Source: Niveibacterium sp. SC-1 (GTDB lineage Bacteria; Pseudomonadota; Gammaproteobacteria; Burkholderiales; Rhodocyclaceae). Taken from it: 64,000 bases of DNA. The stretch is from positions 3,720,001 through 3,784,000 of the forward strand of contig NZ_CP151275.1 of the NCBI RefSeq assembly GCF_038235435.1. The letters run 5' to 3'. The translations under genes and the position numbers were made by a program. This document shows, piece by piece, positions 45,243 through 54,091 of this stretch. The notes beneath the pieces are model-generated. The model did not search any database and was not told the origin of the DNA. It saw only the letters and a program-made list of their open reading frames with translations. Position 1 is the first letter of the stretch. The number at the start of each line of letters is the position of its first letter.

Positions 45243-45700
45243 ACCTGAACATCCTCAAGAAAACGGGCGACATCCTCAGGCTGGAAGGCCGTCAGCGACG
45301 CCTCCGCCAGCAAGCGTTCGCCTTCATACACACGCGCCTCGAAGGCGCCCACGCCGTTGTCGGCGTGGAAGAGTTCGGTCGCGCTCACACGCAGTTGCAT
45401 GCCGGGCACGAAGGCCGGCACATGGGCCTGGTAGCGGCGGGTCCCGAGCAAGAGGCCGATCTTCACCGGCGCCCCGGCCGCGCGGGCCTTGAGCCCGATC
45501 AGCGCCGCCACGGTCTGGGCCATGTATTCGACGCCCACCCAGGCACCGACCCGGCCATCGCGGCAGAAGAGCGGATCATCGCGCACCGTCAGCCCGCATT
45601 CGCAGGCTTCGCCCTCGAAGCCGAGCAGCGTGTCGAGCAGCAGCATGCGACCGCGGTGCGGCACCAGCGCTTCGATCTGCCCACGTTCGATCGCCGGCAT
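45239..45700 (-). CDS. Hotdog-fold 3-hydroxyacyl-ACP dehydratase (ApeP-like)
   Basis: A 153-residue hotdog protein of the FabA/FabZ superfamily. The catalytic His is in ALVPHRGRMLLLD (H15) and the acidic partner in WVGVEYMAQTVAAL (E58), which forms the active site in the dimer. It is a second dehydratase beside the hotdog domain fused to the ligase further upstream; in the studied APE pathway two dehydratase-type proteins act together. The ATG at 45700 shares one base with the ketosynthase stop; a TTG at 45706 is an alternative start. Confidence 0.87.
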   Translation of the reverse strand: MPAIERGQIEALVPHRGRMLLLDTLLGFEGEACECGLTVRDDPLFCRDGRVGAWVGVEYMAQTVAALIGLKARAAGAPVKIGLLLGTRRYQAHVPAFVPGMQLRVSATELFHADNGVGAFEARVYEGERLLAEASLTAFQPEDVARFLEDVQV

Positions 45701-46884
45701 CAACAAGCCCCCAGGATCAGGGCGGCATTGCTGCCGCCGAAAGCAAAGGAATTCGACAGCACATGACGCGGCGCGTGTCCAAGCTGCCGGTTCATGCCCA
45801 CCACGTCGAGCGGCGGCAGTTGCGGATCGTACTGGCCATCCCAGCGCTGCGCGGGCAACCAGCCTGCCGCGTTACCGGGCTGCAGCATCAGCCAGGCCAG
45901 GGCCGCCTCCACCGCCCCCGCCGCACCCAGGGTGTGGCCAGTGAGCGGCTTGGTCGAGCTGACCGGCGTGTGCTCGCCGAAGATGCGCGCCACGACGGCG
46001 GACTCCATCGCGTCATTGTGGCGGGTCGCGGTGCCGTGCAGATTGATGTAGTCGATCTCGGCCGGCGTGAGACCGGCGCGGGCCAGCGCCTCGCGGATCG
46101 CGATCTCGGCGCCCCGCCCGCTCGGGTCCGGCGCCGACATGTGATGCGCGTCCGAACTCTCGCCCCAGCCCGCGAGGCGTACCGCAGAGGGCTCGCGCGT
46201 CATCAGGAAGAGTGCCGCGCCTTCGCCGATATTGATGCCGCAGCGATTGGCCGAGAGCGGATTGCAGGCCTCGGCGCTCACCGACTCCAGCGCGGCAAAG
46301 CCGCTCACGGTGAAGGCGCAGAGCGTATCCACGCCGCCGCACAGCACCGCGTCGACGACGCCCGCGCGCAGCAGGCGTGCGGCCGACATCAGGGCGCGCG
46401 CGCTGGAGGAACAGGCGGTGGAAATCACATAGGCAGGGCCGCTCACGCCCAGCGTCTCGGCGACGAACTGGGCCAGCGAGCCAAGCTCCTGCTGGCCGTA
46501 GTCGAAGCCCGCGGGGAACTCGCCCGCCGCCACGCGATGGCGCATCGCCGCCTCGCCCTCGGCGATGCCGGAAGTGCTGGTGCCCAGGATGACCGCCATG
46601 CGCGACGCGCCGTAGCGCGCCAGCGCGGCGTCCACCGCCGGGCGGATCTGCGTCAGCGCAGCAAGCGCGAGCGCGTTGTTACGGCTGCGCAGCGGCCGGC
46701 GCACCGCCGAGATGTCGGGCAAGGTCGCGAGGACTTCGCCCACCACCACTTCGCGCCCGGCCAGGTAGCCGGGGCGCTTGCGCATCCCGGGGGATTCGCC
46801 CCGCGCCAGGTTGGTCGCCACCTCGTCAGGCGAATTGCCCAGCGCGCACAGGAGGCCGAGTTGATTCAGGTAGGCCACGCTCAC
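45700..46884 (-). CDS. Beta-ketoacyl-ACP synthase (ApeO-like)
   Basis: A 394-residue ketosynthase with catalytic Cys in ISTACSSSARAL (C158), His in INLHGTATRHND and His in TGHTLGAAGAVEA. The GTG at 46884, four bases before the lipoprotein stop (GTGA) and behind GGAAGAGG, is taken as the start. It is one of two complete ketosynthases in the cluster; the third, upstream, is a truncated chain-length-factor-like protein, and APE systems use these as heterodimers. A longer upstream frame runs into the lipoprotein gene. Confidence 0.9.
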   Translation of the reverse strand: MSVAYLNQLGLLCALGNSPDEVATNLARGESPGMRKRPGYLAGREVVVGEVLATLPDISAVRRPLRSRNNALALAALTQIRPAVDAALARYGASRMAVILGTSTSGIAEGEAAMRHRVAAGEFPAGFDYGQQELGSLAQFVAETLGVSGPAYVISTACSSSARALMSAARLLRAGVVDAVLCGGVDTLCAFTVSGFAALESVSAEACNPLSANRCGINIGEGAALFLMTREPSAVRLAGWGESSDAHHMSAPDPSGRGAEIAIREALARAGLTPAEIDYINLHGTATRHNDAMESAVVARIFGEHTPVSSTKPLTGHTLGAAGAVEAALAWLMLQPGNAAGWLPAQRWDGQYDPQLPPLDVVGMNRQLGHAPRHVLSNSFAFGGSNAALILGAC

Positions 46885-47426
46885 ACCTCTTCCGATTCGA
46901 TCTGCAGGGTGTAGCGCAGGCGGTGGTTGGTCAGCCGCGTATGGCCCTTCCAGCGCGGCTCGCCCGGGTATTCGATCTCCAGCACCAGCTCTTCGCCCTG
47001 CAGCACGCGACGCTGATTGCCGGAATCCTCCACCCGCCAGCCCTCGGGCAGGGCGGCGGCGATCGCGGCCTGCGGCCAATAGGCCAGCATCACGTCGCGC
47101 AGGATGCGCGCGCCGGTCACCGTTTCGGGCAGCAGCGGGTTGCGCTTTTCCGTGAGGCCCTGGCCATCCAGATGGACCTCGATGATCCGCATCCCCATGG
47201 CGAGGCCGACCAGGTCCACCCGCTGCGGCGTGATCGCCAGCGCAGCCTCCAGGCTGTGCGTAGTGCCGGGCGCCTCCACCGTGATCTGCTGACTCAGGGC
47301 CACGCTTGCACCGAAAGCAGCCGGTGACACATCACCCAGCGGAATCTCCAGCGAGGGCGCCGGCGCGCAGGCGGCAAGCAGGCCGAGCGCGAGCAATGCG
47401 AAAAGGTGAGACAGCCGGGCGCTCAT
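46881..47426 (-). CDS. DUF3261-type lipoprotein (ApeN-like)
   Basis: A 181-residue lipoprotein: lipobox LLAAC (Cys about 20) after a hydrophobic signal (HLFALLALGLLAAC), then a mixed beta-rich body ending NHRLRYTLQIESEEV. In aryl polyene clusters a lipoprotein of this type stands beside the MMPL exporter and the LolA-like protein, and the trio is thought to move the pigment to the outer membrane, in analogy to the Lol system; that role is inference. It overlaps both neighbours by four bases. Confidence 0.82.
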   Translation of the reverse strand: MSARLSHLFALLALGLLAACAPAPSLEIPLGDVSPAAFGASVALSQQITVEAPGTTHSLEAALAITPQRVDLVGLAMGMRIIEVHLDGQGLTEKRNPLLPETVTGARILRDVMLAYWPQAAIAAALPEGWRVEDSGNQRRVLQGEELVLEIEYPGEPRWKGHTRLTNHRLRYTLQIESEEV

Positions 47427-49747
47427 GCGGAATCCCTGCGCGAAAACGATGGGGCCAGCAGCCAGGCGCCGGCGATGCCCACCAGCGTCGTGAGCCCGAA
47501 GACCCTCAGGGCCGGCATGTGCGAGAGCGCCAGGAGGCCGAAGGACAGGATGCTCATCAGCGCCGCCATGCTCACCGCGAGCCAGGTGGCGCCATCGCCA
47601 CGCCGCGGCTGCTCGATCAGGAAGACACCGTAGTCCACGCCCATGCCCAGCACCAGGAAAAGCCCCAGCACCGCAAACAGCTGGAAGGGCAATCCGCTCC
47701 AGCCGAGCACGCCGAGCGCCAGCAGGCTGCCCGCGAGTGGCGGCGCCAGCGGCCGCCAGGCCTCGCGCCCGTAGCGAAGGAGCATCAGCAGCAGGGCGAG
47801 CACGTAGGCACCGCCCACCACCCAGAGCATGCGGCTGCGGTAGCGCTGCAGGACTTCGGAGATCGTCGCGGGCTTGTCCACCCAGGAGACGCCCGGCAAT
47901 TGCCCGGCCAGCGACTGCAGGCGCGCGACCACGGCCGGGCCCTGCAGGCCGCTGAGCATGGTCACGCTGGCATGGGCATCGCCTACCTGCCCCAGCCACA
48001 GGGGCCGGAAAGGCTCGGAGACGGGATTGGCCAACCAGGCCGCGAAGTCCAGGGGATCGCAACGCAGCCGCTGGGCGAAACGCGCTGCATCGAGCCCGCT
48101 CGCCTCGCTCATCGCCGCCTGCCATTGCGCATCCTCGTAGAGTCCGCGCAGTGCGGCGCAGTCGGCCTGCTGGCGGGCCCGTGAGGGAATACGGCGCGAT
48201 ACGGCCTGGAAGCCTTCCAGCGTGCCCTCGGCCACCAGGGCCGAGAGACTCGCGCCCAGGGCTTCTTCGCGTTGCAGGGTTTCTTCCGGCGAGGCGCCGC
48301 GCACGACAAAGAACTGCGCGGGGCTCGGCACACCGGCGAGCTTCGCGACTTCCGCCTGTTCGAGCAGCAGCGGCAGCGGCACCGACTGCAGGGCGCGCAC
48401 ATCGTCCTGCACATGCAGGCGTGCAATACCGCTTACCGCCACCAGCGCCACGATCGCGGCCAGTGCCCCGCCGATGCGGCCGCGCCCGAACGCCGGCCAG
48501 GCCGCGCGCGCGCGGCCCAGCGCGGAGGCGAGCCACTCACCATGCGGGTTGGCGCGTGCGAGCCAGGGGTACCAGAGCAGCACGGTGCTCCAGGCCGCGA
48601 GCAAGCCGCAGGCGGCGAAGAGCGACATCTGGCGCAGCCCGGGGAAAGGCGCCAGCGCCAGTCCCGCGTAGGCGCAGACCACCGTCACCAGTGCCAACAG
48701 CAGGCCGGCGAAGAGACGGCGACGCCGCGCGAAGGGATCGAAAGGCTGTTCGCCCACGCCGGAGCACAAGTAGAGCAGGCCGTAGTCCACCGCCACGCCG
48801 ACCAGGCTCGCGCCGAAGACAAGCGTGAGCGCATGGATGCTGCCGAAGACCCAGAGCACGACGCTGCTCGCGCACAGGGTGCCGACGAGGATGGGGAGCA
48901 GCACCAGCAGGAGCACGCTGGCGCGGCGGAAGACCAGGAACACCAGCAGGATGATGCCGAGCACCGAACCGAGACCGATCGCGCTCATCTCCGACTGCGC
49001 ACTGCGCGCCACCACCGCCGCCACCGGTGCGATGCCCGCGGTGCGCACGGAGAGTTGCGGATCCGCGCGCAGGGCCGCGGCGGCCTTGTCGAGGCGCGGC
49101 AACACCTTGTCCTGCGCCGCGCTGGAGAAGGCGCCGTCATGCAGGCCGATCAGCACCACGGCCCATTCGCGGCCGGGCGTGGAGATCCACAGGCGGCCAT
49201 CCAGCGGCCGCACGTTCTGGCCGGCGGCCTGCTCCATCATCCAGCTCGCGAAGAGGCCGAAAGGATCGTCGGGCCAGGAGAGTCCGCCACCGCTGGCCGG
49301 GCTGAAAAGCCGCGAGAGTGCGTAGTCGCTGCGCTGCTGCACGCTCATCTGCAAGAGCGCCCTGCCCTGCTCGCCGATCAGCACGCCGCGGTAGGGCGCA
49401 AGGAAGTCACGCCAGGCGGCGAAGTCGCGGCCATCCACCGTGTGGCGCACATCGGCCGCAATGCCCTGGATGTCGGCGAGGTAGCGGTCGGCCGCGCGGC
49501 GCGCACCCTCCACCGTCGGTGCGCCAATCAGCACGACAACGCGGCGCTCGGCATTCGCGGCCATGCGGGTGAAAGCGGCCTCGGCCACCGGATCGCGTGC
49601 ATCCCGCGGCAGCAGCGCCATGATGTCCGCGTCCAGCGCGGGCCGTTGCACGCCCCAGACCCAGGCGTTGTGCGCCATCGCGGCGAGGACCACGAAGAGC
49701 CATAGCAGCGCAGCGAGGCGCCAGGAGTTGCGCGCGCCGGCGCGCAT
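47423..49747 (-). CDS. MMPL/RND family exporter (ApeM-like)
   Basis: A 774-residue integral inner-membrane protein with two halves, each one helix, a large periplasmic domain and a bundle of five helices. The motifs LVGVAVDYGLLYL and VLGMGVDYGVFLIEQ, with the conserved Asp-Tyr, occur once per half and are the MMPL proton-relay signature. It is related to lipid exporters, consistent with moving an aryl polyene lipid across the membrane. The ATG at 49747 has GAGG in front; the TTG at 49762, overlapping the LolA-like stop, is less likely. Confidence 0.88.
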   Translation of the reverse strand: MRAGARNSWRLAALLWLFVVLAAMAHNAWVWGVQRPALDADIMALLPRDARDPVAEAAFTRMAANAERRVVVLIGAPTVEGARRAADRYLADIQGIAADVRHTVDGRDFAAWRDFLAPYRGVLIGEQGRALLQMSVQQRSDYALSRLFSPASGGGLSWPDDPFGLFASWMMEQAAGQNVRPLDGRLWISTPGREWAVVLIGLHDGAFSSAAQDKVLPRLDKAAAALRADPQLSVRTAGIAPVAAVVARSAQSEMSAIGLGSVLGIILLVFLVFRRASVLLLVLLPILVGTLCASSVVLWVFGSIHALTLVFGASLVGVAVDYGLLYLCSGVGEQPFDPFARRRRLFAGLLLALVTVVCAYAGLALAPFPGLRQMSLFAACGLLAAWSTVLLWYPWLARANPHGEWLASALGRARAAWPAFGRGRIGGALAAIVALVAVSGIARLHVQDDVRALQSVPLPLLLEQAEVAKLAGVPSPAQFFVVRGASPEETLQREEALGASLSALVAEGTLEGFQAVSRRIPSRARQQADCAALRGLYEDAQWQAAMSEASGLDAARFAQRLRCDPLDFAAWLANPVSEPFRPLWLGQVGDAHASVTMLSGLQGPAVVARLQSLAGQLPGVSWVDKPATISEVLQRYRSRMLWVVGGAYVLALLLMLLRYGREAWRPLAPPLAGSLLALGVLGWSGLPFQLFAVLGLFLVLGMGVDYGVFLIEQPRRGDGATWLAVSMAALMSILSFGLLALSHMPALRVFGLTTLVGIAGAWLLAPSFSRRDSA

Positions 49748-49754
49748 CGCGACC

Positions 49755-50366
49755 TCAGTCAAACTGCGCCGCCTCCGCCTTGCCGAGGCTATCGGCGGGT
49801 TGCGAATCGAGCATGCGGATGTGGGTGCGGTCGCCGTTGCCGTCTTCCATGTCCACCGTCTCCACGAAGCGCTGGCCGGACAGGTCGATGCGCGTGATCA
49901 CCTGCCCCAACGCGCTGTCGCGCGGCACGAGCTTGAGCGACCAGCGGCCGGCCTCAACCTTCCCGCTCACGGAAAAGCGTTTCTCCAGCTCGCCCACGTC
50001 ACCGGCCAGCAGCGCGAACATCACGCCGTTGATCGCCCTCACCGCCGGCTCCTTGTCGGCCGACAGGCGCATGGTCACGTTGTCGCCCGCCTTCTGCAGG
50101 ATCTCGCTGCGGGTCAGGCGCACGCTGTTGGAGAAGGGCTTCTCGGTGACCCACAACACGCCCTTCTCGCGCGAGACGAGGAAGCGTCCCTGCGACTTCA
50201 CCGGCTTGGGGAAGTCCTTGAGCTCCCGCGTCTGCTCGAAGCGCCCCGAGACCACTGCGGGTTGCTCCAGAACCTTCTGCACCTGCTCCACCAGCGTGGC
50301 CGCACAGACCCCTGCTGCTGCACAGGACAGAACAATGCCGAACAGGAAATAGCGCAGACGATTCAT
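49755..50366 (-). CDS. LolA-like outer-membrane lipoprotein carrier-type protein (ApeL-like)
   Basis: A 203-residue periplasmic protein: signal peptide (MNRLRYFLFGIVLSCAAAGVCA) and a LolA-type half-barrel starting VEQVQKVLEQPAVVSGRFEQTRELK with the QGRFLVSREKGVLWVTEKPF strip. LolA-like folds carry acyl-bearing cargo through the periplasm. Together with the MMPL and lipoprotein genes it forms the export module of the cluster. The Met at 50366 precedes the signal peptide; the longer frame upstream overlaps the thioesterase gene. Confidence 0.83.
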   Translation of the reverse strand: MNRLRYFLFGIVLSCAAAGVCAATLVEQVQKVLEQPAVVSGRFEQTRELKDFPKPVKSQGRFLVSREKGVLWVTEKPFSNSVRLTRSEILQKAGDNVTMRLSADKEPAVRAINGVMFALLAGDVGELEKRFSVSGKVEAGRWSLKLVPRDSALGQVITRIDLSGQRFVETVDMEDGNGDRTHIRMLDSQPADSLGKAEAAQFD

Positions 50367-50409
50367 GCTGTAGAAACTCCGGGAATGCGTGGGCGGGCGA
50401 CGTCCGGCC

Positions 50410-50874
50410 TCAGGGCGCCGGCGGCGCGATGCCGAGGCGCTCGAAGAGCACCGCCGGCGAAACGAAGCACATCTCGCCGCTCGCAAGGCTGACGGCCACC
50501 TGCACGGTCTCGCCCTTGGTGAGCCGCGCGCCGGTGGCCGCATCACGCACTTCATAGCGGATGCGCAGACGGTTCTCCCATTCGACGATACGCGCACTCA
50601 CCCGCAGGCGCTGGCCGAAGCGTGCCGGCCCGACGTAGCGGATGCTCATGTCCACCACCGGCCAGGCGTAGCCGGAATCCTTCATCTGCGGGAAGTCGTA
50701 GTCGATCGCACCCAGCAGGGCATGGCGCGCGCGCTCGAAATAGCGCGCGTAGTTGCCATGCCAGACCACGTCCATCGGATCGAGGTCGTGGAAAGGCACA
50801 TCGAGCTCGACCTCCGCGGTCCAGCGCGGATCGGGATCTCCAGCGGCGATCACCGTCTGCGCCTTCTCAGTCAT
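50410..50874 (-). CDS. Acyl-CoA/acyl-ACP thioesterase, 4-hydroxybenzoyl-CoA type (ApeK-like)
   Basis: A 154-residue hotdog thioesterase. The catalytic segment DLDPMDVVWHGNYARYFERAR (Asp and following HGNY) places it with 4HBT/YbgC enzymes. In the APE pathway a thioesterase of this sort acts as an editing or release enzyme. Its start overlaps the ammonia-lyase stop by eight bases, so both are read from the same message. Confidence 0.86.
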   Translation of the reverse strand: MTEKAQTVIAAGDPDPRWTAEVELDVPFHDLDPMDVVWHGNYARYFERARHALLGAIDYDFPQMKDSGYAWPVVDMSIRYVGPARFGQRLRVSARIVEWENRLRIRYEVRDAATGARLTKGETVQVAVSLASGEMCFVSPAVLFERLGIAPPAP

Positions 50875-52399
50875 ACAAGGCCCAGCGCTGCTCGTGGATC
50901 GCCGCGATCACATTGAGCAGGTCCGCATCCAGCGCGCGGTCCTCTGCCACAAAGGGAATCAGCGCCTCCAGCGAGGTGACGAAATCGGCGAGGCCCTCGG
51001 TCAACACCAGCTCGGCCTTCTGGCGACGCAGCGCGATGCCCTGGCGCACCGCGATCAGCATGCCGGCGGTGACCTGCTCGGTGAGCTCCAGCACGCGCAG
51101 GCAATCGCGCGCCGCAATCGTGCCCATGCTGACCTTGTCCTGGTTATGGCACTCGGTGGACCGCGAGAAGACCGAGGCCGGCATGGTCTGCTTGAGCGCT
51201 TCCGCGGTCCAGGCGGAGAGCGAGATCTGCAGGGCCTTGAGGCCGTGGCTGATCGCCGCCCGCGCGCCCTGGGCGCCGGACAGGTTGGAGGGCAGGCCGT
51301 TGCTGAAACGGGTGTCGACCATTAGCGCCATCTGGCGGTCGAGCAGATCGGCGAGATTGGCGACGAGGTTCTTGAGGCTGTCCATCGCGAAAGCGATGTG
51401 GCCGCCGTAGAAGTGGCCGCCGTGCAGCACCTGCTCGCCATCCGGATCGATGATCGGGTTGTCGTTGGCGCTGTTGAGTTCGTGCTCGACCGTGTCGCGC
51501 AGGAAGGGCAACGCGTCTTCGAGCACGCCGATCACATGCGGCGCACAACGCAGGGAGTAGCGATCCTGCAGGCGCTGTTCGTTGCGCGGCGGGCGATCCG
51601 AATGCAGGTCATCGCGCAGGCGCGCGGCCACGCGTTGCTGACCCGGGTGCGGCTTGACCGAGAAGAGCGTCGCATCGAAATGGTGGGCGTTACCGTCGAG
51701 CGCGAGGCAGGCCAGTGCAGTAATACGCGTGGCGAGGCGGCCCAGGTATTCGGCGCGGGCGTGGGCGAGGCAGGCCAGCCCGGTCATCACCGCCGTGCCG
51801 TTCATGATCGCCAGCCCTTCCTTCGGGCGCAGCCGCAGGGGTTCGATGCCCCGCTCGGCGAAGACCTCGGCGGTGTCGCGCAGCACGCCTGCGACCCAGA
51901 CTTTGCGCTCGCCGCAGAGCACGGCGGCCACATAGGAAAGCGGGGTCAGGTCGCCGCTCGCACCGACCGAGCCCTCGGCGGGGATCGCCGGCAGGATGTC
52001 CTCGGCCAGCAGGCGCTGCAGCTGTTCGAGCAGGCGCCAGCTCACGCCGGAGAAGCCCTGCACCAGCGAGTTGGCACGCGCCACCAGCACGGCCCGTGTC
52101 TCCGCCTCGGAGAGCCAGCGACCGAGGCCGCAGCCGTGATAGGTGTAGAGCCGGTGCGGCAACTCGGCGACCAGCTCGGGCGGGATCGTGACGGTGCAGG
52201 AGTCGCCGTAGCCGGTGGTCACACCATAGATGACGCCGTCCTCGGCGAGCAGACGATCGAGGAAACTCGCGCCACGCTCGATGCGCGCACGCAGTTCCGG
52301 CGCCGCGTGCAGCTTGACGGATCGACTGCGGCGACTGGCGGCGACGACATCGCCCACGCTCAAGGCGTGGGCACCCAGGTACAGCGCGGAATCAGACAT
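50867..52399 (-). CDS. Aromatic amino acid ammonia-lyase (HAL/PAL/TAL family)
   Basis: A 510-residue MIO-type lyase. The Ala-Ser-Gly that cyclises to MIO is in GSVGASGDLTPLS (147-149); the active-site Tyr loop is VIYGVTTGYGDS, and LNGTAVMTG-like IMNGTAVMTG, YSLRCAPHVIG, NSANDNPI and FSRSTECHNQDKVSMG are intact. The substrate-selectivity pair, His-Leu in classical TAL and Ser-His in HAL, reads Tyr-His here (about residues 87-88), so specificity is not evident from those residues. Context argues for tyrosine or phenylalanine to 4-coumarate or cinnamate as the polyene starter. A GTG at 52414 is an alternative start. Confidence 0.88.
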   Translation of the reverse strand: MSDSALYLGAHALSVGDVVAASRRSRSVKLHAAPELRARIERGASFLDRLLAEDGVIYGVTTGYGDSCTVTIPPELVAELPHRLYTYHGCGLGRWLSEAETRAVLVARANSLVQGFSGVSWRLLEQLQRLLAEDILPAIPAEGSVGASGDLTPLSYVAAVLCGERKVWVAGVLRDTAEVFAERGIEPLRLRPKEGLAIMNGTAVMTGLACLAHARAEYLGRLATRITALACLALDGNAHHFDATLFSVKPHPGQQRVAARLRDDLHSDRPPRNEQRLQDRYSLRCAPHVIGVLEDALPFLRDTVEHELNSANDNPIIDPDGEQVLHGGHFYGGHIAFAMDSLKNLVANLADLLDRQMALMVDTRFSNGLPSNLSGAQGARAAISHGLKALQISLSAWTAEALKQTMPASVFSRSTECHNQDKVSMGTIAARDCLRVLELTEQVTAGMLIAVRQGIALRRQKAELVLTEGLADFVTSLEALIPFVAEDRALDADLLNVIAAIHEQRWALYD

Positions 52400-53345
52400 G
52401 TTGCTCGGAGACACGTTGCTGAGGCACTTCGCCCTGCGGGCGGTGCCAGAAATCGAAGAAGTTGAACCACTGCAGCGGCGACTGGCGCACCTGCGCTTCG
52501 AGCCGCTGGGCGAAATCGGCGACCAGGGGCACGAGCGCCTCAGTGCGCGAACGACGCGGCAGGCTCACCGTCTCGCGGAAGAGATCGAAGCTCACGCAAT
52601 AGCCCTCGCCCTCCGGCACCGCCCACATCAGGAAGACCGGCACCTTGAGCGCGGCCGCGAGGATCCACGGGCCGATCGGGAAGCTCGCCGTGTCGCCGAG
52701 GAAAGGCACCTCGACCACGGCGCCGTTCTGCGACACCGGCACGCGGTCGCCAGTGATCACGACGAAATCACCCCGCGAAACCTGCGCGGAAAGCCACATC
52801 ATGGTGGCGGTGTCGAACTGATCCACCCGAACCAGATTGAGCTGGCTCGCGGGTCCGAGCTCGGCCATCAGCTGGTTGAAGCGCACCGAGTTGAGTGTGT
52901 GCACCAGCACATGCAGGCGACGGCCATGCTTGTAGACCTCGGCCAGCGCGCGGCTCGCCTCGATGTTGCCGAAGTGCGCGGTGACGATCACGCCGCCCTC
53001 GCCCGCATCCATCATGCGGAAGATCTCTTTCGCGTTGAGTACGCGACAGGCGTCCGAATGCAGGGCGCCATGCCACACCAGCACCTTGTCGAGGATGGTC
53101 TCGCCGAAGGCAAAGAAGTGGCGCAGTGAGGCGAAGCGACCGGGCTCCACGCCGTGCTCGCGCAGGCGTCGCACGTAGTCCAGCGAGGCGCGCCGCGCAC
53201 CGCGCGCCATGAGCCAATAGACGGCAATCACCGGCGCGAGCACCGCACGGAAGACGCGCCGGCCGAAGAACGCATGCAGGCGGAAGAGCAGCTTCATGCC
53301 GAAGACAAAGCCCAGCTCATCCACCTGCGCCCAGTGACGACTCAC
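52392..53345 (-). CDS. LpxL/HtrB-type acyltransferase
   Basis: A 317-residue lysophospholipid-acyltransferase-type protein anchored by an N-terminal hydrophobic segment (VFRAVLAPVIAVYWLMA). The catalytic HxxxxE/D motif is in VTAHFGNIEASRAL (His then Glu) and a conserved GDRVPVSQNG follows. The GTG at 53345 is supported by GAGGAGGG just before it and overlaps the glycosyltransferase stop by four bases. It probably acylates the sugar or glycerol carrier of the aryl polyene lipid; the exact acceptor is unknown. Confidence 0.86.
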   Translation of the reverse strand: MSRHWAQVDELGFVFGMKLLFRLHAFFGRRVFRAVLAPVIAVYWLMARGARRASLDYVRRLREHGVEPGRFASLRHFFAFGETILDKVLVWHGALHSDACRVLNAKEIFRMMDAGEGGVIVTAHFGNIEASRALAEVYKHGRRLHVLVHTLNSVRFNQLMAELGPASQLNLVRVDQFDTATMMWLSAQVSRGDFVVITGDRVPVSQNGAVVEVPFLGDTASFPIGPWILAAALKVPVFLMWAVPEGEGYCVSFDLFRETVSLPRRSRTEALVPLVADFAQRLEAQVRQSPLQWFNFFDFWHRPQGEVPQQRVSEQHV

Positions 53346-54091
53346 GATGCCCTCCTCGATGGCAGCAGGTGACGCCAAAGCAGGCGCGGCGAGCGCAGCA
53401 GCATTCCGAAGAAGAGCCGTGTATGCATCGCCGAGATGCGGACGTTGTCCGAGAGCGGCCGGAAATGCGAGACACCGTCCTGCGGATAGCGCACGCGCGT
53501 GGGCAGGTTGCGGATTGGCACGCCGGCCCAGTCCAGGCGCACCAGGATCTCGGTGTCGAAGTCCATGCGATGGCCGATGCGCACGCGTTCGAGCAAGGGC
53601 AGCATGCTCGCCAGCGGGTAGATGCGAAAGCCACACATCGAATCCGTGATGCGCAGCGACAGCGTGTTGATCCACACCCACACATGGGTGAGGTAGCGAC
53701 CATAGAGGCGCGCACGCGGCACGCTGTGGTCATACACCGGGCAGCCGGTAACCAGTGCGTCCGGTTCGGCCTGCGCCGCGGCGAGGAAGCGCGGAACGTC
53801 GCGCGTGTCATGCTGGCCGTCGGCATCGATCTGCAGGGCATGGGTGTAGCCCGCAGCCGCGACAGCACGCACGCCGTCGATCACTGCACAGCCCTTGCCG
53901 CCATTGCTGGGACGGACATGCAGCATTACCTCGGCATCCTGCGCGGCGAGGGCGCGCAGCGCGGCAGCACAGCGCGGTTCGCTGCCGTCGTCCACCAGGC
54001 ACACGGGAAGCCCGTGGGCGCGCAGACCGCGCACCACGTCGCCGATTGCCTCGGCATGGTTGTAGACCGGGATGACCGCGCAGACTTTCAT
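53342..54091 (-). CDS. Family 2 glycosyltransferase
   Basis: A 249-residue GT2 enzyme resembling dolichyl-phosphate-mannose-synthase-type enzymes without a membrane tail. The nucleotide-sugar fold starts VCAVIPVYNHAEAIGDVV; the metal motif DAD is in LQIDADGQHD and VDDGSEP precedes it; CGFRIYPLASML and MDFDTEILVRLDW are typical. A hydrophobic stretch near 135-155 (YLTHVWVWINTLSL) may give membrane contact. It sits between the ligase-dehydratase and LpxL-like genes and may make the sugar-lipid carrier for the polyene. Confidence 0.85.
   Translation of the reverse strand: MKVCAVIPVYNHAEAIGDVVRGLRAHGLPVCLVDDGSEPRCAAALRALAAQDAEVMLHVRPSNGGKGCAVIDGVRAVAAAGYTHALQIDADGQHDTRDVPRFLAAAQAEPDALVTGCPVYDHSVPRARLYGRYLTHVWVWINTLSLRITDSMCGFRIYPLASMLPLLERVRIGHRMDFDTEILVRLDWAGVPIRNLPTRVRYPQDGVSHFRPLSDNVRISAMHTRLFFGMLLRSPRLLWRHLLPSRRAS

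Noticed and set aside
46881..48536. 551-codon frame as one large lipoprotein
   Set aside because: Only the last 181 codons, starting with a lipobox signal peptide at 47426, look like protein. The rest is the out-of-frame shadow of the MMPL gene.
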